40,136 nucleotides of DNA from CALXOD01 sp964402715 (GCA_964402715.1 CAYODJ010000021.1:1-40136), one strand, 5' to 3'; counted from the stretch's first letter, positions 7,889 through 15,909 are shown. Notes: a model not told the origin generated them from the letters alone. Program-made: numbers and translations.

Positions 7889-7904
7889 AGCAAACTTCAT
7901 GCCA
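7889..7904 (-). promoter_or_regulatory. Sigma54-type (-24/-12) promoter for the hsp20 pair
   Basis: The minus strand reads TGGCATG-AAGT-TTGCT, matching the sigma54 consensus TGGCACG-N4-TTGCW at every position but one, with the GG and GC at the required spacing. Transcription would start about 12 bp downstream, near 7877, giving a leader of about 55 nt. No sigma70 pair with correct spacing was found in this gap. Sigma54 control is known for some small heat-shock genes, for example E. coli ibpB (from memory). Confidence 0.65.
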
Positions 7905-7938
7905 AAAAACATTCATGCCGTCCGCAGCGGCGCGCCGG

Positions 7939-7955
7939 TGCGACTTTCTGTCGCA
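7939..7955. promoter_or_regulatory. Inverted repeat upstream of the sigma54 promoter, candidate activator site
   Basis: TGCGAC-TTTCT-GTCGCA is a perfect 6+5+6 inverted repeat whose near edge is about 35 bp upstream of the -24 element. Sigma54 promoters need an enhancer-binding protein, and dyad sites upstream are usual, though often further away. No T-tract follows it, so it is not an obvious terminator of the preceding gene. Confidence 0.4.
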
Positions 7956-8025
7956 ACTCCGTGTCAAAACGTCACCGGGCCGAACCGTCTGTCATAACGA
8001 CGCGCCGCGGAAGCGCATGCGGCTT

Positions 8026-8307
8026 CTACCTCATCAGCATGAGCGCGTCCCGGCCGCTCATGCCCGGAACGACCCCCAGCGACTCGGCGGCGGCGGACAC
8101 GCGTCGCACCTCCGCCGTCAGCATTTCGTCCAGGGATTTCACTCCGGTCACCACGGCCAGCGCGTCGCCGGATCGGTTCGCGGTCTCTATCTGGAAATAG
8201 CCGCACCCGAGGACTCCGTTCCTCCCGACAATCACCAGAAGCCTGCTTTTGGGAAAGTCGACGCTGTAACCCTCGAACTCGTCGGATCCTAAAAGTATTT
8301 TCTCCAT
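8026..8307 (-). CDS. DUF1805 (YunC-like) small protein
   Basis: This 93-residue protein matches the DUF1805 family as I remember it: a central SRLLVIVGRNGVLGCGYFQ strand pair, then AVVTGVKSLDEML, and a C-terminal LGVVPGMSGRDAL motif. The function of the family is not established. The frame is open further upstream, but the ATG at 8307 has AGGAGG 5-6 nt before it and matches the family start. A hairpin with 7-bp arms (8330-8349) lies in its leader. It sits upstream of the hsp20 pair on the same strand, separated by about 200 bp containing the sigma54 promoter, so co-regulation is not implied. Confidence 0.85.
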   Translation of the reverse strand: MEKILLGSDEFEGYSVDFPKSRLLVIVGRNGVLGCGYFQIETANRSGDALAVVTGVKSLDEMLTAEVRRVSAAAESLGVVPGMSGRDALMLMR

Positions 8308-8329
8308 ACGCTCCTCCTGTTTCCCGCCG

Positions 8330-8390
8330 CTCTCCGTCACGCCGGAGAGACAGCCGTGTTTCTTCTTCGCCCGAGGGGAAAACTCCCCTC
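8330..8390 (-). other. Two perfect hairpins between the PHP gene and the DUF1805 gene
   Basis: One inverted repeat at 8373-8390 has 7-bp arms and a 4-nt loop; another at 8330-8349 has 7-bp arms around a 6-nt loop. Neither is followed by a T-tract on the minus strand. The first could mark the 3' end of the PHP-domain mRNA. The second lies close to the DUF1805 ribosome-binding site. Confidence 0.4.
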
Positions 8391-8461
8391 CCTCGTTTCC
8401 GGGCGGCGCACGGCGCGCGCGCCCAAGGACATGAGCGCGGGGCGCCCTTCCCGCCGCCGGC

Positions 8462-9712
8462 TCATATCCGCGCGAGCGGAGTCCGCCGCCAGGGAGGACT
8501 CCACAGTACCTCGTCCAGACGGCTTCCGGACACCCCGAGTCCGTCCAGCAGGGACAGATGCGCGTGAAAGTCGCCGACCATTCCGATTTCATGCGAGTCT
8601 CCGCCGAGACTCAGCCGCACGCCGCGATCCAGACACATGGACACGAATTCCGGCGTCGGCGCGCCCTGCAGAAAATTCATCTCCGCCGCCACTCCGTACC
8701 GCGCCAGCAGATCCGCCACCGGACGCCACAGCGTCGAAACCCACTCGTCGGGTTCTCTGCGCAGCGCCCGGAACGGATGGGCCAGGACGTCAGGCCTCCG
8801 CCGCAGATGCTCCTCCGTCAGGAACAGGAAAGCCTCCCGCTTCTCGGCGGGCGTCACGGCCTCCGGCGGCAGCGAGTGCACCGAGGCCAGCCGCAGGGCC
8901 GCCCGCCTCAGCGCCTCGTCCGTGACGACAAGATTCCCACGCCAGTCGATGTCTATCTCCAGACCGGCGTGGACGAACCCTCCACCTTTCTCGTCGCAGA
9001 GACGGTAATAGTCTCCGCAGAGATTCTGATCCGCCGCGGCGATTCCCATGCTGAAATGCTTCCTGTCCTTGCATGCCTCCCTGGAGAAGAACAGGTGCGA
9101 GCTGTGCTCGGTGAAGGCCATGGACTCCAGCCCCATCCATTTCCCCATGGCGACGGCGCGCGGAACGGTCATGTCCTCGCAGCAGTAGGCGTACCGGGTG
9201 TGATTATGGAGATCGCAGAGATGAGTTCCCTCCGGCAGTCTCAGGCGTTCCTCCCTCAGGACGATGCCGCCGTCCGGTTCGGTCTCCAGCAGCAGGAACG
9301 GGAAAGGCGCGGCCGTCAGCGGCGGCAGCGCGTCGCCGCCGCCGGACGCGGACTCCGCGATTCTCCATTTCCTCCGCCAGCCTCCCGCCGTCTCCACCTC
9401 TATGCGGCCGGAACCGGCCGCGACGACGACGTCCGGCGCGACCCGCCGGCGTTCCTCTCCGCCCAACGCGGACGCGACCATGAAGGGAAGTCCGTCGTCC
9501 CGCAGCACCGCGTGCAGCACGTCGACACTTTCCCGAGAGTCTCCGGTTATGTCCGCCACGACCACCATGTCCGGATCGGAGAAGCGCCGCGCTCTCCTCA
9601 GAAACCTGCGCAGCAGGGAATCGGCCAGCTGCTCAGGACGGACCGGATACTCCGGCCTGTCGCCGGCGAGCCGCCGTCCGTCGATGATGCCCGACAATAA
9701 GATTTTCGCCAT
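8462..9712 (-). CDS. PHP-domain phosphoesterase-like protein with an unassigned N-terminal region
   Basis: The C-terminal part (about 160-416) of this 416-residue protein is a PHP domain of the histidinol-phosphatase / polymerase type. DLHNHT (167-172), TEHSSH (201-206), GLEIDID, LAHPF and a late GGDSHE supply the usual cluster of metal-binding His, Asp and Glu. It is expected to be a metal-dependent phosphoesterase. Residues 1-160 contain two alpha/beta-like stretches (MVVVADITGDS, DVVVAAGSGRIEVE) that I cannot assign. GGGAG lies just before the ATG at 9712. The gene follows the U32-family gene on the same strand with a 131-bp gap. Confidence 0.85.
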   Translation of the reverse strand: MAKILLSGIIDGRRLAGDRPEYPVRPEQLADSLLRRFLRRARRFSDPDMVVVADITGDSRESVDVLHAVLRDDGLPFMVASALGGEERRRVAPDVVVAAGSGRIEVETAGGWRRKWRIAESASGGGDALPPLTAAPFPFLLLETEPDGGIVLREERLRLPEGTHLCDLHNHTRYAYCCEDMTVPRAVAMGKWMGLESMAFTEHSSHLFFSREACKDRKHFSMGIAAADQNLCGDYYRLCDEKGGGFVHAGLEIDIDWRGNLVVTDEALRRAALRLASVHSLPPEAVTPAEKREAFLFLTEEHLRRRPDVLAHPFRALRREPDEWVSTLWRPVADLLARYGVAAEMNFLQGAPTPEFVSMCLDRGVRLSLGGDSHEIGMVGDFHAHLSLLDGLGVSGSRLDEVLWSPPWRRTPLARI

Positions 9713-9843
9713 GTTGCTCCCGTATGTTTATGAGCGGCCCGACTCGCACCCCGGCCGGCGGGAGCTCTTCAGGCCGCGCTCTTCCGTGAACCGATGTTCA
9801 AAGTCCCGTTTCCGCCGACCTCCCGCCGCCGCCGGACGCGCCG

Positions 9844-12069
9844 TCACTGCAGAACGACATTGAAGTTGAACGTCGAAGTCCTGCGCTCGCCCGCGCGGGC
9901 GTTGGTCAGGTCGCGGAACCCCAGCGTCCCCGGCAGATCCGGCGCCGACACCGCGAGACCGGAATAAATTCTGGTAAGTCCGCTCCGGCCGTCGTGCACG
10001 GCGAAATATTCATGCCCCCTGGCGTCGCGGAAAGCTCCGTCGATCGGAATCCTCGCGCGGGTGACCAGCAGCGCCGGACGCCCGAAACGGTACTGCTCCA
10101 CCGGCAGCGGTGAATGCGCGGCCAGATCGAGCAGCGCGTCCTTCTCCAGCTCCACATGCCCCAGAACCTTGACGACTCCGTGATCCGCGAGCTCCGCCGC
10201 CGTCATGGAGTTGCAGACCGGCAGAACCCCTCCGGCGGTGACCGTCGCGTCGGGATACGGCTTCAGCAGCTCCAGACCGAACATCGCCGGCGCGCGGAAA
10301 CGGCGGATTCCGCGTCCGTAGGCGGCACGTATCGCCTCGCGAAGCGCGCCAAGTTCATTCTCCGGACAGAACTCCGGCAGGATCGCCTCCGTCGCGGCGC
10401 CGTCCGCGTGAAATACGCTGACGGCCAAGACTGCGGATTCGCCGCGGGGCCGCTCCCCGCCGGGCGTCACCGCGACGGTCTCCGCGCACGGATCCGGCGG
10501 CGGCTTCGACGCGAGCAGCAGGTACTGCCGTCTGAACTTTTCCAGACCCTCCGCCGATTCAGAGAAAACCATCTCCGGACGCAGCACGGATTTGACATGA
10601 CTCCAGAACTCCCTTCGGACGCGCTTCAATTCCGCCATCGGACAGAACCAGCGCCCGGAAACCGAACAGCGGACGTCGCCCGCGCGGAACAGGTCCGAAT
10701 CCGCCTCGCGGAAAATCCTCTCCAGAACCGCCGTTTTCAAGGCGGCGTTATCCGCCGGCTCCAGACTCCAGCGGCGCGTCCAGCGGTCGACCGGCGCGTT
10801 GACGACACTGACCTGCAGCCAGGAATCCGTGCATTCGATCTCCAGATTCAGCGTTTTCTTCGGCGGCGGCAGATTCGAAACGCGGACCGAATAGTCACCC
10901 GTCTCCTCCCCGATTTTGAAGACCAGGGAGTTCGGATCGATTTCCTTGTCGCAGCAGATGAAGACGGATTCTCCCGGACGCGCCTTCATTCTGCCGGCGT
11001 CGTCCACGAACATTTTCGTGACGGTGAACGCCGCGCCGTCGTCCCCGCTTGTCGGCTGGAGGCGGAGCCGATCGCCGACATGCAGCCTTCTCGAGGTCAC
11101 GAAACTGAAACCGCGACGGCCGCGCACCGAATCCACCCTGCCGCACAGCAGCCCGGCGGCGCCGACACTGCCGTGACTGATCAGTCCGCCGGGCGACTCC
11201 TCGCGGTAGAATCCGTGCGACCATCGGCGGCCGCACGTCCGCGCCAGCCGGCCGCGGGCCTCGCCCAGCAGTCTGCGCCTCTCGTCGCCGGACGCGGCGT
11301 CCATCATCATCCGGTACGCCGCGACCGTGTTGCTCACGTAGTCGGGCTGCCGGAGTCTGCCCTCGATCTTCAGAGAGGACACGCCGAGAGCGAAAATTTC
11401 GTCCAGGGAATCTATCATGCAGAGATCCTGGGTGGAGAAGAAGAAACCGTTTCCGTTCCCGCCGAAGTACCGTCTGCGGCAAGGCTGCTTGCACTTTCCT
11501 CTGTTGCCGCTGGCTCCTCCGTGCCAGGACGACAGCAGACATTGTCCGGAAAGCGAACAACACAGGGCGCCGTGCACGAAGATCTCCAGCTCCATGTCCG
11601 GCACGAGACCGCGCATGACCCGCAGTTCGTCGAACGTGACCTGCCGTTCCAGAATCACCCGCCTCAGCCCCAGTTCGGCGGCGAATTTGAGACCGGCGGA
11701 ATTGTGGATGCCCATCTGGGTCGACCCGTGCAGCGCCAGCCGCGGGAAACACCGGCGCACCATGCGCACGACCCCGAGATCCTGCACGATCACCGCGTCC
11801 GGACCGACGTCCGCCAGCGCCGCCAGACATTCGGCGACCTCGGCCAGCTCCGCCTCCTTGACCACCGTGTTGACCGTCACGTAGACCCTGCGCCCGATGC
11901 CGTGCGCGTACTCGACCATCCTGGCCATGCCGTCGACGGTGAAATTCTCGCTCCGTTCTCTGGCGTTGAAGCGGGCGAGGCCGGCGTAGACGGCGTCCGC
12001 CCCGGCATCGAAAGCGGCCAGGGCGGCGGCGGCGTTGCCGGCCGGCGCAAGCAGTTCCACTTTTCCCAT
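9844..12069 (-). CDS. U32 'peptidase' family protein (RlhA/TrhP-like)
   Basis: The 741-residue product begins with the family signature LLAPAGN followed by AGADAVYAG. It then has an ALHGSTQMG block, a cysteine-rich motif (CLSGQC, then NRGKCKQPCR) and SLKIEGR. In E. coli the U32 members RlhA and TrhP hydroxylate rRNA and tRNA; the conserved cysteines are thought to hold an iron-sulphur cluster. RNA hydroxylation is therefore more likely than proteolysis, but it is inferred. The long C-terminal half (about 370-741) has no motif I can name and is longer than in E. coli RlhA. The frame remains open far upstream inside the permease gene in another frame; the ATG at 12069 fits the family start, though its ribosome-binding site is weak. 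It probably shares the permease transcript (71-bp gap). Confidence 0.88.
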   Translation of the reverse strand: MGKVELLAPAGNAAAALAAFDAGADAVYAGLARFNARERSENFTVDGMARMVEYAHGIGRRVYVTVNTVVKEAELAEVAECLAALADVGPDAVIVQDLGVVRMVRRCFPRLALHGSTQMGIHNSAGLKFAAELGLRRVILERQVTFDELRVMRGLVPDMELEIFVHGALCCSLSGQCLLSSWHGGASGNRGKCKQPCRRRYFGGNGNGFFFSTQDLCMIDSLDEIFALGVSSLKIEGRLRQPDYVSNTVAAYRMMMDAASGDERRRLLGEARGRLARTCGRRWSHGFYREESPGGLISHGSVGAAGLLCGRVDSVRGRRGFSFVTSRRLHVGDRLRLQPTSGDDGAAFTVTKMFVDDAGRMKARPGESVFICCDKEIDPNSLVFKIGEETGDYSVRVSNLPPPKKTLNLEIECTDSWLQVSVVNAPVDRWTRRWSLEPADNAALKTAVLERIFREADSDLFRAGDVRCSVSGRWFCPMAELKRVRREFWSHVKSVLRPEMVFSESAEGLEKFRRQYLLLASKPPPDPCAETVAVTPGGERPRGESAVLAVSVFHADGAATEAILPEFCPENELGALREAIRAAYGRGIRRFRAPAMFGLELLKPYPDATVTAGGVLPVCNSMTAAELADHGVVKVLGHVELEKDALLDLAAHSPLPVEQYRFGRPALLVTRARIPIDGAFRDARGHEYFAVHDGRSGLTRIYSGLAVSAPDLPGTLGFRDLTNARAGERRTSTFNFNVVLQ

Positions 12070-12140
12070 GTCGTCCAGTCCCACTTTGTCCGCCTTCCGT
12101 CCGCGCGTCCGGGGCGGCTCCTCGACTTCGGCCGCGGCGC

Positions 12141-13409
12141 TCACTCCAGCCGGATGCGGGGATCGGCCCAGGCGCACAGCAGATCGGTCAGAAGATTGAT
12201 CGTCACGAACAGCAGCGCGCTGACCACCACCAGCGCCTTGAGCAGCTGCAGATCGGAATTGTTCAAGGCCTCGATTCCGGCGAACCCGAGACCGGGGATG
12301 CCGAAAAAGGTTTCCAGAAGCAGACTTCCCGTGAACAGAAACGGCAGCGCCGTCGAAGCCCTGGTGATGATCGGAATGGCGGCGTTGCGCAGGAGATGAC
12401 GCCCGTACACGGTCCACGCCGAGCACCCCTTCGCGGTCGCCGTGCGCAGATACTCCCGCTGCAGCTCGTCGATGAACACCGTGCGGTAGAAACGCACGCT
12501 CCCCCCCAGCCCCGACGCCACGCCCAGGATCACCGGCAGCGCCAGATAGCGCGGTCCGCCCCATCCCCACACGGGAAACCAGCCGCAGTAATACCCGAGG
12601 AACCACTGGCCGAAGATAATCAGCACAAGGTAGCTCACGCTCATGCCCGCCACGGAGATCAGTATCACCAGCCGATCCCATATGAGATCCTTGCAGACCG
12701 CGGCGATCAGGGCGAGGAAGACTCCGCAGACCATCTCCCCGCAGAATATCGACAGCATCAGGGTCAGCGACGGCCAGACTCCCCTGCGGAGGATGCGCGC
12801 GATCGGTTCCCTCGTCGTCAGCGTCCGGCCGAAATCCAGCGCATGGACGTAGGGCGGCTCGGAGTCGAATCTGATGATTTCCCCGAGCGTCCTGGAGAAC
12901 TGCGATCGGAAAGGAGACTCCTGCAGCCTGAAGAACCTCACCGCCACCTTCCGCTCGGGATCGGCGCAGGCGACGCGGACGGTCACCGGCAGCGCGTTGT
13001 CGAGAATCCAGCCGTTCTTTCCGTCGAAGTTTCCGATTTCCGCCCGCTCTCCGTCCGCTCCCGCGACGTCCACCGAAATCCGGTCGGCGCATGCGAACTG
13101 CGGTTCGAATGAATACTCCGCGATCCGCGTCCCCGCGATCCGCCTGGTCACGCCTCTCGGGAGAGGCGAATTCATGGAGAATTCGCCGCTGCGGAACGCC
13201 TCCGTGCGGCAGCGTCTGCCGTAAAGCAGCGGCAGATCTGCGCCGAGCTCGCGCCGGAGCAGCTCCACCTCAGACGGTTCGGGATTCTTGCCGAGCACCG
13301 CCGCCGCCGGATCGCCGGCGGCCACATTGAACAGCAGGAAAGTCAGCAGGACCACGCCGAGCACGGTAAGCAGCGAATATCCTATCCGTCTCAATACGAA
13401 CGACAGCAT
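12141..13409 (-). CDS. DppB-type ABC transporter permease with an inserted extracytoplasmic segment
   Basis: This 422-residue protein begins like oligopeptide permeases, with FVLRRIGYSLLTVLGVVLLTFLL as first membrane helix and a GDPAAAVLGK loop. It ends with the usual helices and the cytoplasmic EYLRTATAKGCS coupling motif, then GIPGLGFAGIEALNNSD. Between the first helix and DFGRTLTTREPIARILRR it carries about 120 extra residues (roughly 65-185) rich in beta-type sequence, which should lie outside the membrane. No partner permease, ATPase or binding protein is encoded nearby, so it is an orphan subunit. AGGTGG lies 4 nt before the ATG at 13409. Its promoter (13466-13494) is overlapped by a perfect palindrome. 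Confidence 0.88.
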   Translation of the reverse strand: MLSFVLRRIGYSLLTVLGVVLLTFLLFNVAAGDPAAAVLGKNPEPSEVELLRRELGADLPLLYGRRCRTEAFRSGEFSMNSPLPRGVTRRIAGTRIAEYSFEPQFACADRISVDVAGADGERAEIGNFDGKNGWILDNALPVTVRVACADPERKVAVRFFRLQESPFRSQFSRTLGEIIRFDSEPPYVHALDFGRTLTTREPIARILRRGVWPSLTLMLSIFCGEMVCGVFLALIAAVCKDLIWDRLVILISVAGMSVSYLVLIIFGQWFLGYYCGWFPVWGWGGPRYLALPVILGVASGLGGSVRFYRTVFIDELQREYLRTATAKGCSAWTVYGRHLLRNAAIPIITRASTALPFLFTGSLLLETFFGIPGLGFAGIEALNNSDLQLLKALVVVSALLFVTINLLTDLLCAWADPRIRLE

Positions 13410-13460
13410 CGCTCCACCTGAAAGCAGTTTCTCCCCGGGCGAAATCCCAAAAAAATCCCT

Positions 13461-13494
13461 GCGGTAAGATACCGCTGAAACGCCGCCCCGGCAA
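13461..13494 (-). promoter_or_regulatory. Permease promoter overlapped by a 15-bp palindrome
   Basis: On the minus strand TTGCCG (13489-13494) and TATCTT (13466-13471) are 17 bp apart, with a start expected near 13459. The perfect inverted repeat GCGGTA-AGA-TACCGC (13461-13475) covers the -10 box, which is where a repressor would block initiation. A run of seven T lies in the leader (A-run at about 13449-13455), but the hairpin is not fully transcribed, so an attenuator is unlikely. Confidence 0.6.
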
Positions 13495-13505
13495 GCGGAT
13501 TCCGC

Positions 13506-13534
13506 TTGATTTCCGCAGCGACCCGTGATAGAAT
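13506..13534 (+). promoter_or_regulatory. queH promoter giving a near-leaderless mRNA
   Basis: TTGATT (13506-13511) and TAGAAT (13529-13534) are exactly 17 bp apart. The expected transcription start is around 13540-13542, only a few bases before the ATG at 13546. It runs divergently from the permease promoter. Confidence 0.65.
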
Positions 13535-13545
13535 ACGCCCGGATC

Positions 13546-14142
13546 ATGGAAACCACCGCGGACAACATCCTGCTGCACTGCTGCTGCGCCCCGTGCGCCG
13601 TCGGCTGCGTCGAGCGGCTTCTGGAGAACGGACGTTCGGTGACGCTGTTTTTCTCCAACAGCAACATCGCCCCCGCGGACGAGTACGAACGCAGGCTCGC
13701 CTCGGTGCGGCGGCTGGCTCTTCTCTACGATCTCCGTCTGATCGTGGATGTCTACGATCACGCCTCGTGGCGCGCCGCCGTCAGGGGGACGGAGGACGAA
13801 CCGGAGCGCGGGAGACGCTGCTCGCTGTGCTTCGCCTACGCCCTGACCCGCGCGGCGGCCGCCGCCGAAAGGTACGGGATCGGCGGGTTCACCACGTCCC
13901 TCACCGTCAGTCCGCGCAAGGATTCCCGTGCGATTTTCGACGCCGGACGCAGGTTCCCGCTTTTCGAAGAACATGATTTCAAGAAGAACGACGGATACAG
14001 GCGTTCGACCGAGCTGTCCGGAAAATACCGCTTCTACCGGCAGAATTACTGCGGATGCGAGTTCTCGCTGCGATCGGGCGCAGGCCGGCGGCGGCCCTCC
14101 CCCGCAGTCCGAGCCGCCGTGCCGGACCGTTCTACCGCCTGA
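13546..14142 (+). CDS. queH: Epoxyqueuosine reductase QueH
   Basis: QueH catalyses the last step of queuosine synthesis, reducing epoxyqueuosine in tRNA to queuosine; it is the non-homologous replacement for QueG. The 198-residue product has the family cysteine motifs: HCCCAPC (11-17), CSLC (92-95) and CGC (169-171), which bind an iron-sulphur cluster and a further metal site. FFSNSNI (35-41) and DYR-like YRRS are also present. The start is the ATG at 13546: a GTG at 13525 is in frame but lies upstream of the -10 box, so it would not be transcribed. There is no ribosome-binding site, in line with a leaderless mRNA. Its 3' end overlaps the convergent glycosyltransferase gene by 11 bp. No other queuosine genes are in the window. 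Confidence 0.95.
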   Translation: METTADNILLHCCCAPCAVGCVERLLENGRSVTLFFSNSNIAPADEYERRLASVRRLALLYDLRLIVDVYDHASWRAAVRGTEDEPERGRRCSLCFAYALTRAAAAAERYGIGGFTTSLTVSPRKDSRAIFDAGRRFPLFEEHDFKKNDGYRRSTELSGKYRFYRQNYCGCEFSLRSGAGRRRPSPAVRAAVPDRSTA

Positions 14143-15829
14143 CGCCGCCGGGCTGATGTCCCAGAACCTGCAGATTGTACCGGATCCTCCCGTCGTCGGG
14201 ACGCAGCTCCAGCGCGCGTCTCCACTCCCTCGCGGCGCGCGCGTCGTCGCCTGTCAGACGTCCCAGCAGCCCTGACGCGAAATGCAGCTCCGCCGCGTCT
14301 CCCCAGCGCCTCCGGAGCTGGATTTCCAGCAGTCCGCAGGCGCGCTCGCGCTCCCGCAGCCGCAGCAGAGACTCCACCGCCGTTGCGCACGCCGCCGGCA
14401 GAAACACCGTTCCGCTGTACACAGGAACCGGATCGCCCGCTTCGAGCAGAGGCACGAGGACGCGGCGCGCCGCCGCCGGATCGCGGCGCAGACCCGCCGC
14501 CAGTCCGGCGAACAGCAGGCCGGTGTTGCGTCCCGCCGGATCGGAACGGCGCATGAGCATCTTCGCGGCGGCCGTCTCCAGAAGAACGGGATTCCGGCGG
14601 TTCAGACCGACAAGGCCCAGCCCCTCCACGGCCTTCAGGTTCGGATTCGCCACCGAGGCCGCCGCGCCGAAAAGCGCCGCGGAATCGCCGAACAGAGGCG
14701 CGTACAGGGCGATCTGCGTCCACGAGACGAGCGACAGCGCCGCCGCCGCGACGCACGCGACGGCGCGGGGAAGAACTCCGTTTCCGGACCGCCGCGCATA
14801 TGTCTCCAGCAGAACGCCCGCCCACAGCCAGAAGACCGACGACAGCAGAAAACCGTATCGATCCGCATAGTCGGCGTTGGTGAAACCGCCGCCGGTCGCC
14901 ACCGGCAGATACAGACAGACGCAGGACAGCGCGAAACCGGCTGCGGTTCTCCCGCGCACGCGCAGCATCAGGCCGGCGGCCGCCAGCAGGATCAGCAGCA
15001 GAGCCCCGGCGGCGACCTCCGGCCATACGGCGGTCCAGTCGAACCTCGGATGGACAGGATTCAGATTCAGCGGATGCAGCGACGCCGCAATGTACCGGAG
15101 GAAGTTCCCGAACACGGCGCCGGGGCGGAAGGCGCTGCTCGCGGACAGCTCGCGGAACGTCATTCCGATCGTGAGGGCCGCGGCCGCCCCCCATGCGCAG
15201 AACGGCGGAATCAGCGTCTTCAGATTGCCGCGCCATGAATGCGGGCGTCTGCAGAAAACCGCGATCGCCATCAGCGCGGGCGCCGGCAGCGTCCACGGTT
15301 TGCTCAGGACCGCGAGAAACAGCAGTGCGGATCCGGCGACGCGCCGGCCGTGCAGCAGCAGCAGCATGGAGGCGAAGACGAACAGGGCGCTCAGAACCCC
15401 TTTCCGTTCGGAAATCCAGCACACGGTCTCGACCTTGGCGGGATTCCACGCCCAGAGCAGCGTCAGCGCCAGCGCGATCCGCCGGCGGACGCGCAGCGCA
15501 CGGAAAATTCCGTACAGCATGGCCGCCGCCGCGCCGTAGAGAACCAGCTGATGCAGCCGGCAGAGCAGCGGATTCATGCCCAGCAGCGTCCGATCCAGAG
15601 TCAGCGACACCGTGGCGACGGGGGTGTACACTCTCTGCAGGTTATGGGTGAACTGCCAGACCAGATCCCGCACGGACCAGCTCAGGTGCCCGTTGTACAG
15701 GAGGAATCCGCCGTCGTCCCATTCGGGCAGGAATCCTCCCCCGACGCCGGCCAGGAACGGCAGCATCGCGGCCGCTGCGGCGACGACGTAACATTTCATG
15801 TCTCTTTTCATGATCGCGTTCAAAGCCAT
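14132..15829 (-). CDS. TMTC-like GT-C membrane glycosyltransferase with C-terminal TPR
   Basis: A polytopic protein of about 565 residues. A first membrane helix is followed by PEWDDGGFLLYNGHL, which sits where GT-C enzymes keep their catalytic acidic pair. Then come YTPVATVSLTLDR and NPAKVETVCWISERKGVLSALF, close in pattern to the HPVHxEAVxWISxRKD signature of TMTC-type O-mannosyltransferases. About nine more helices reach to residue 390. The last 150 residues are soluble and contain a TPR unit (ALELRPDDGRIRYNL). It likely transfers a sugar from a lipid-linked donor to exported protein or glycan; the acceptor is unknown. ATG codons at 15811 and 15799 are alternative starts; 15829 is favoured by the promoter position, but no start has a strong ribosome-binding site. 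Confidence 0.75.
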   Translation of the reverse strand: MALNAIMKRDMKCYVVAAAAAMLPFLAGVGGGFLPEWDDGGFLLYNGHLSWSVRDLVWQFTHNLQRVYTPVATVSLTLDRTLLGMNPLLCRLHQLVLYGAAAAMLYGIFRALRVRRRIALALTLLWAWNPAKVETVCWISERKGVLSALFVFASMLLLLHGRRVAGSALLFLAVLSKPWTLPAPALMAIAVFCRRPHSWRGNLKTLIPPFCAWGAAAALTIGMTFRELSASSAFRPGAVFGNFLRYIAASLHPLNLNPVHPRFDWTAVWPEVAAGALLLILLAAAGLMLRVRGRTAAGFALSCVCLYLPVATGGGFTNADYADRYGFLLSSVFWLWAGVLLETYARRSGNGVLPRAVACVAAAALSLVSWTQIALYAPLFGDSAALFGAAASVANPNLKAVEGLGLVGLNRRNPVLLETAAAKMLMRRSDPAGRNTGLLFAGLAAGLRRDPAAARRVLVPLLEAGDPVPVYSGTVFLPAACATAVESLLRLRERERACGLLEIQLRRRWGDAAELHFASGLLGRLTGDDARAAREWRRALELRPDDGRIRYNLQVLGHQPGGVRR

Positions 15830-15880
15830 GTGCCCCGCGTCCGGGGCGGCGCGGACGGAACGCCGCCGGCCGTCTCCTAA

Positions 15881-15909
15881 AACGTAGACCCGCCGCGGCG
15901 ATTTTGCAA
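15881..15909 (-). promoter_or_regulatory. Promoter for the TMTC-like gene
   Basis: Minus strand TTGCAA (15904-15909) and TACGTT (15881-15886) are 17 bp apart, predicting a start near 15874 and a leader of about 45 nt. It is back-to-back with the hydrolase promoter, only 24 bp away. Confidence 0.5.

Noticed and set aside
7963..7968. TTGACA (minus strand) upstream of hsp20 as a sigma70 -35 box
   Set aside because: At 17 bp spacing the -10 position reads GTCGCA, which is not a usable box.
12070..13092. N-terminal extension of the U32 protein by about 340 codons
   Set aside because: The extension overlaps the permease gene in another frame and the U32 signature begins at the ATG 12069.
13525..13545. 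GTG start for queH at 13525
   Set aside because: The predicted -10 box (13529-13534) lies downstream of it, so the codon would not be transcribed; the ATG at 13546 also fits the family length.
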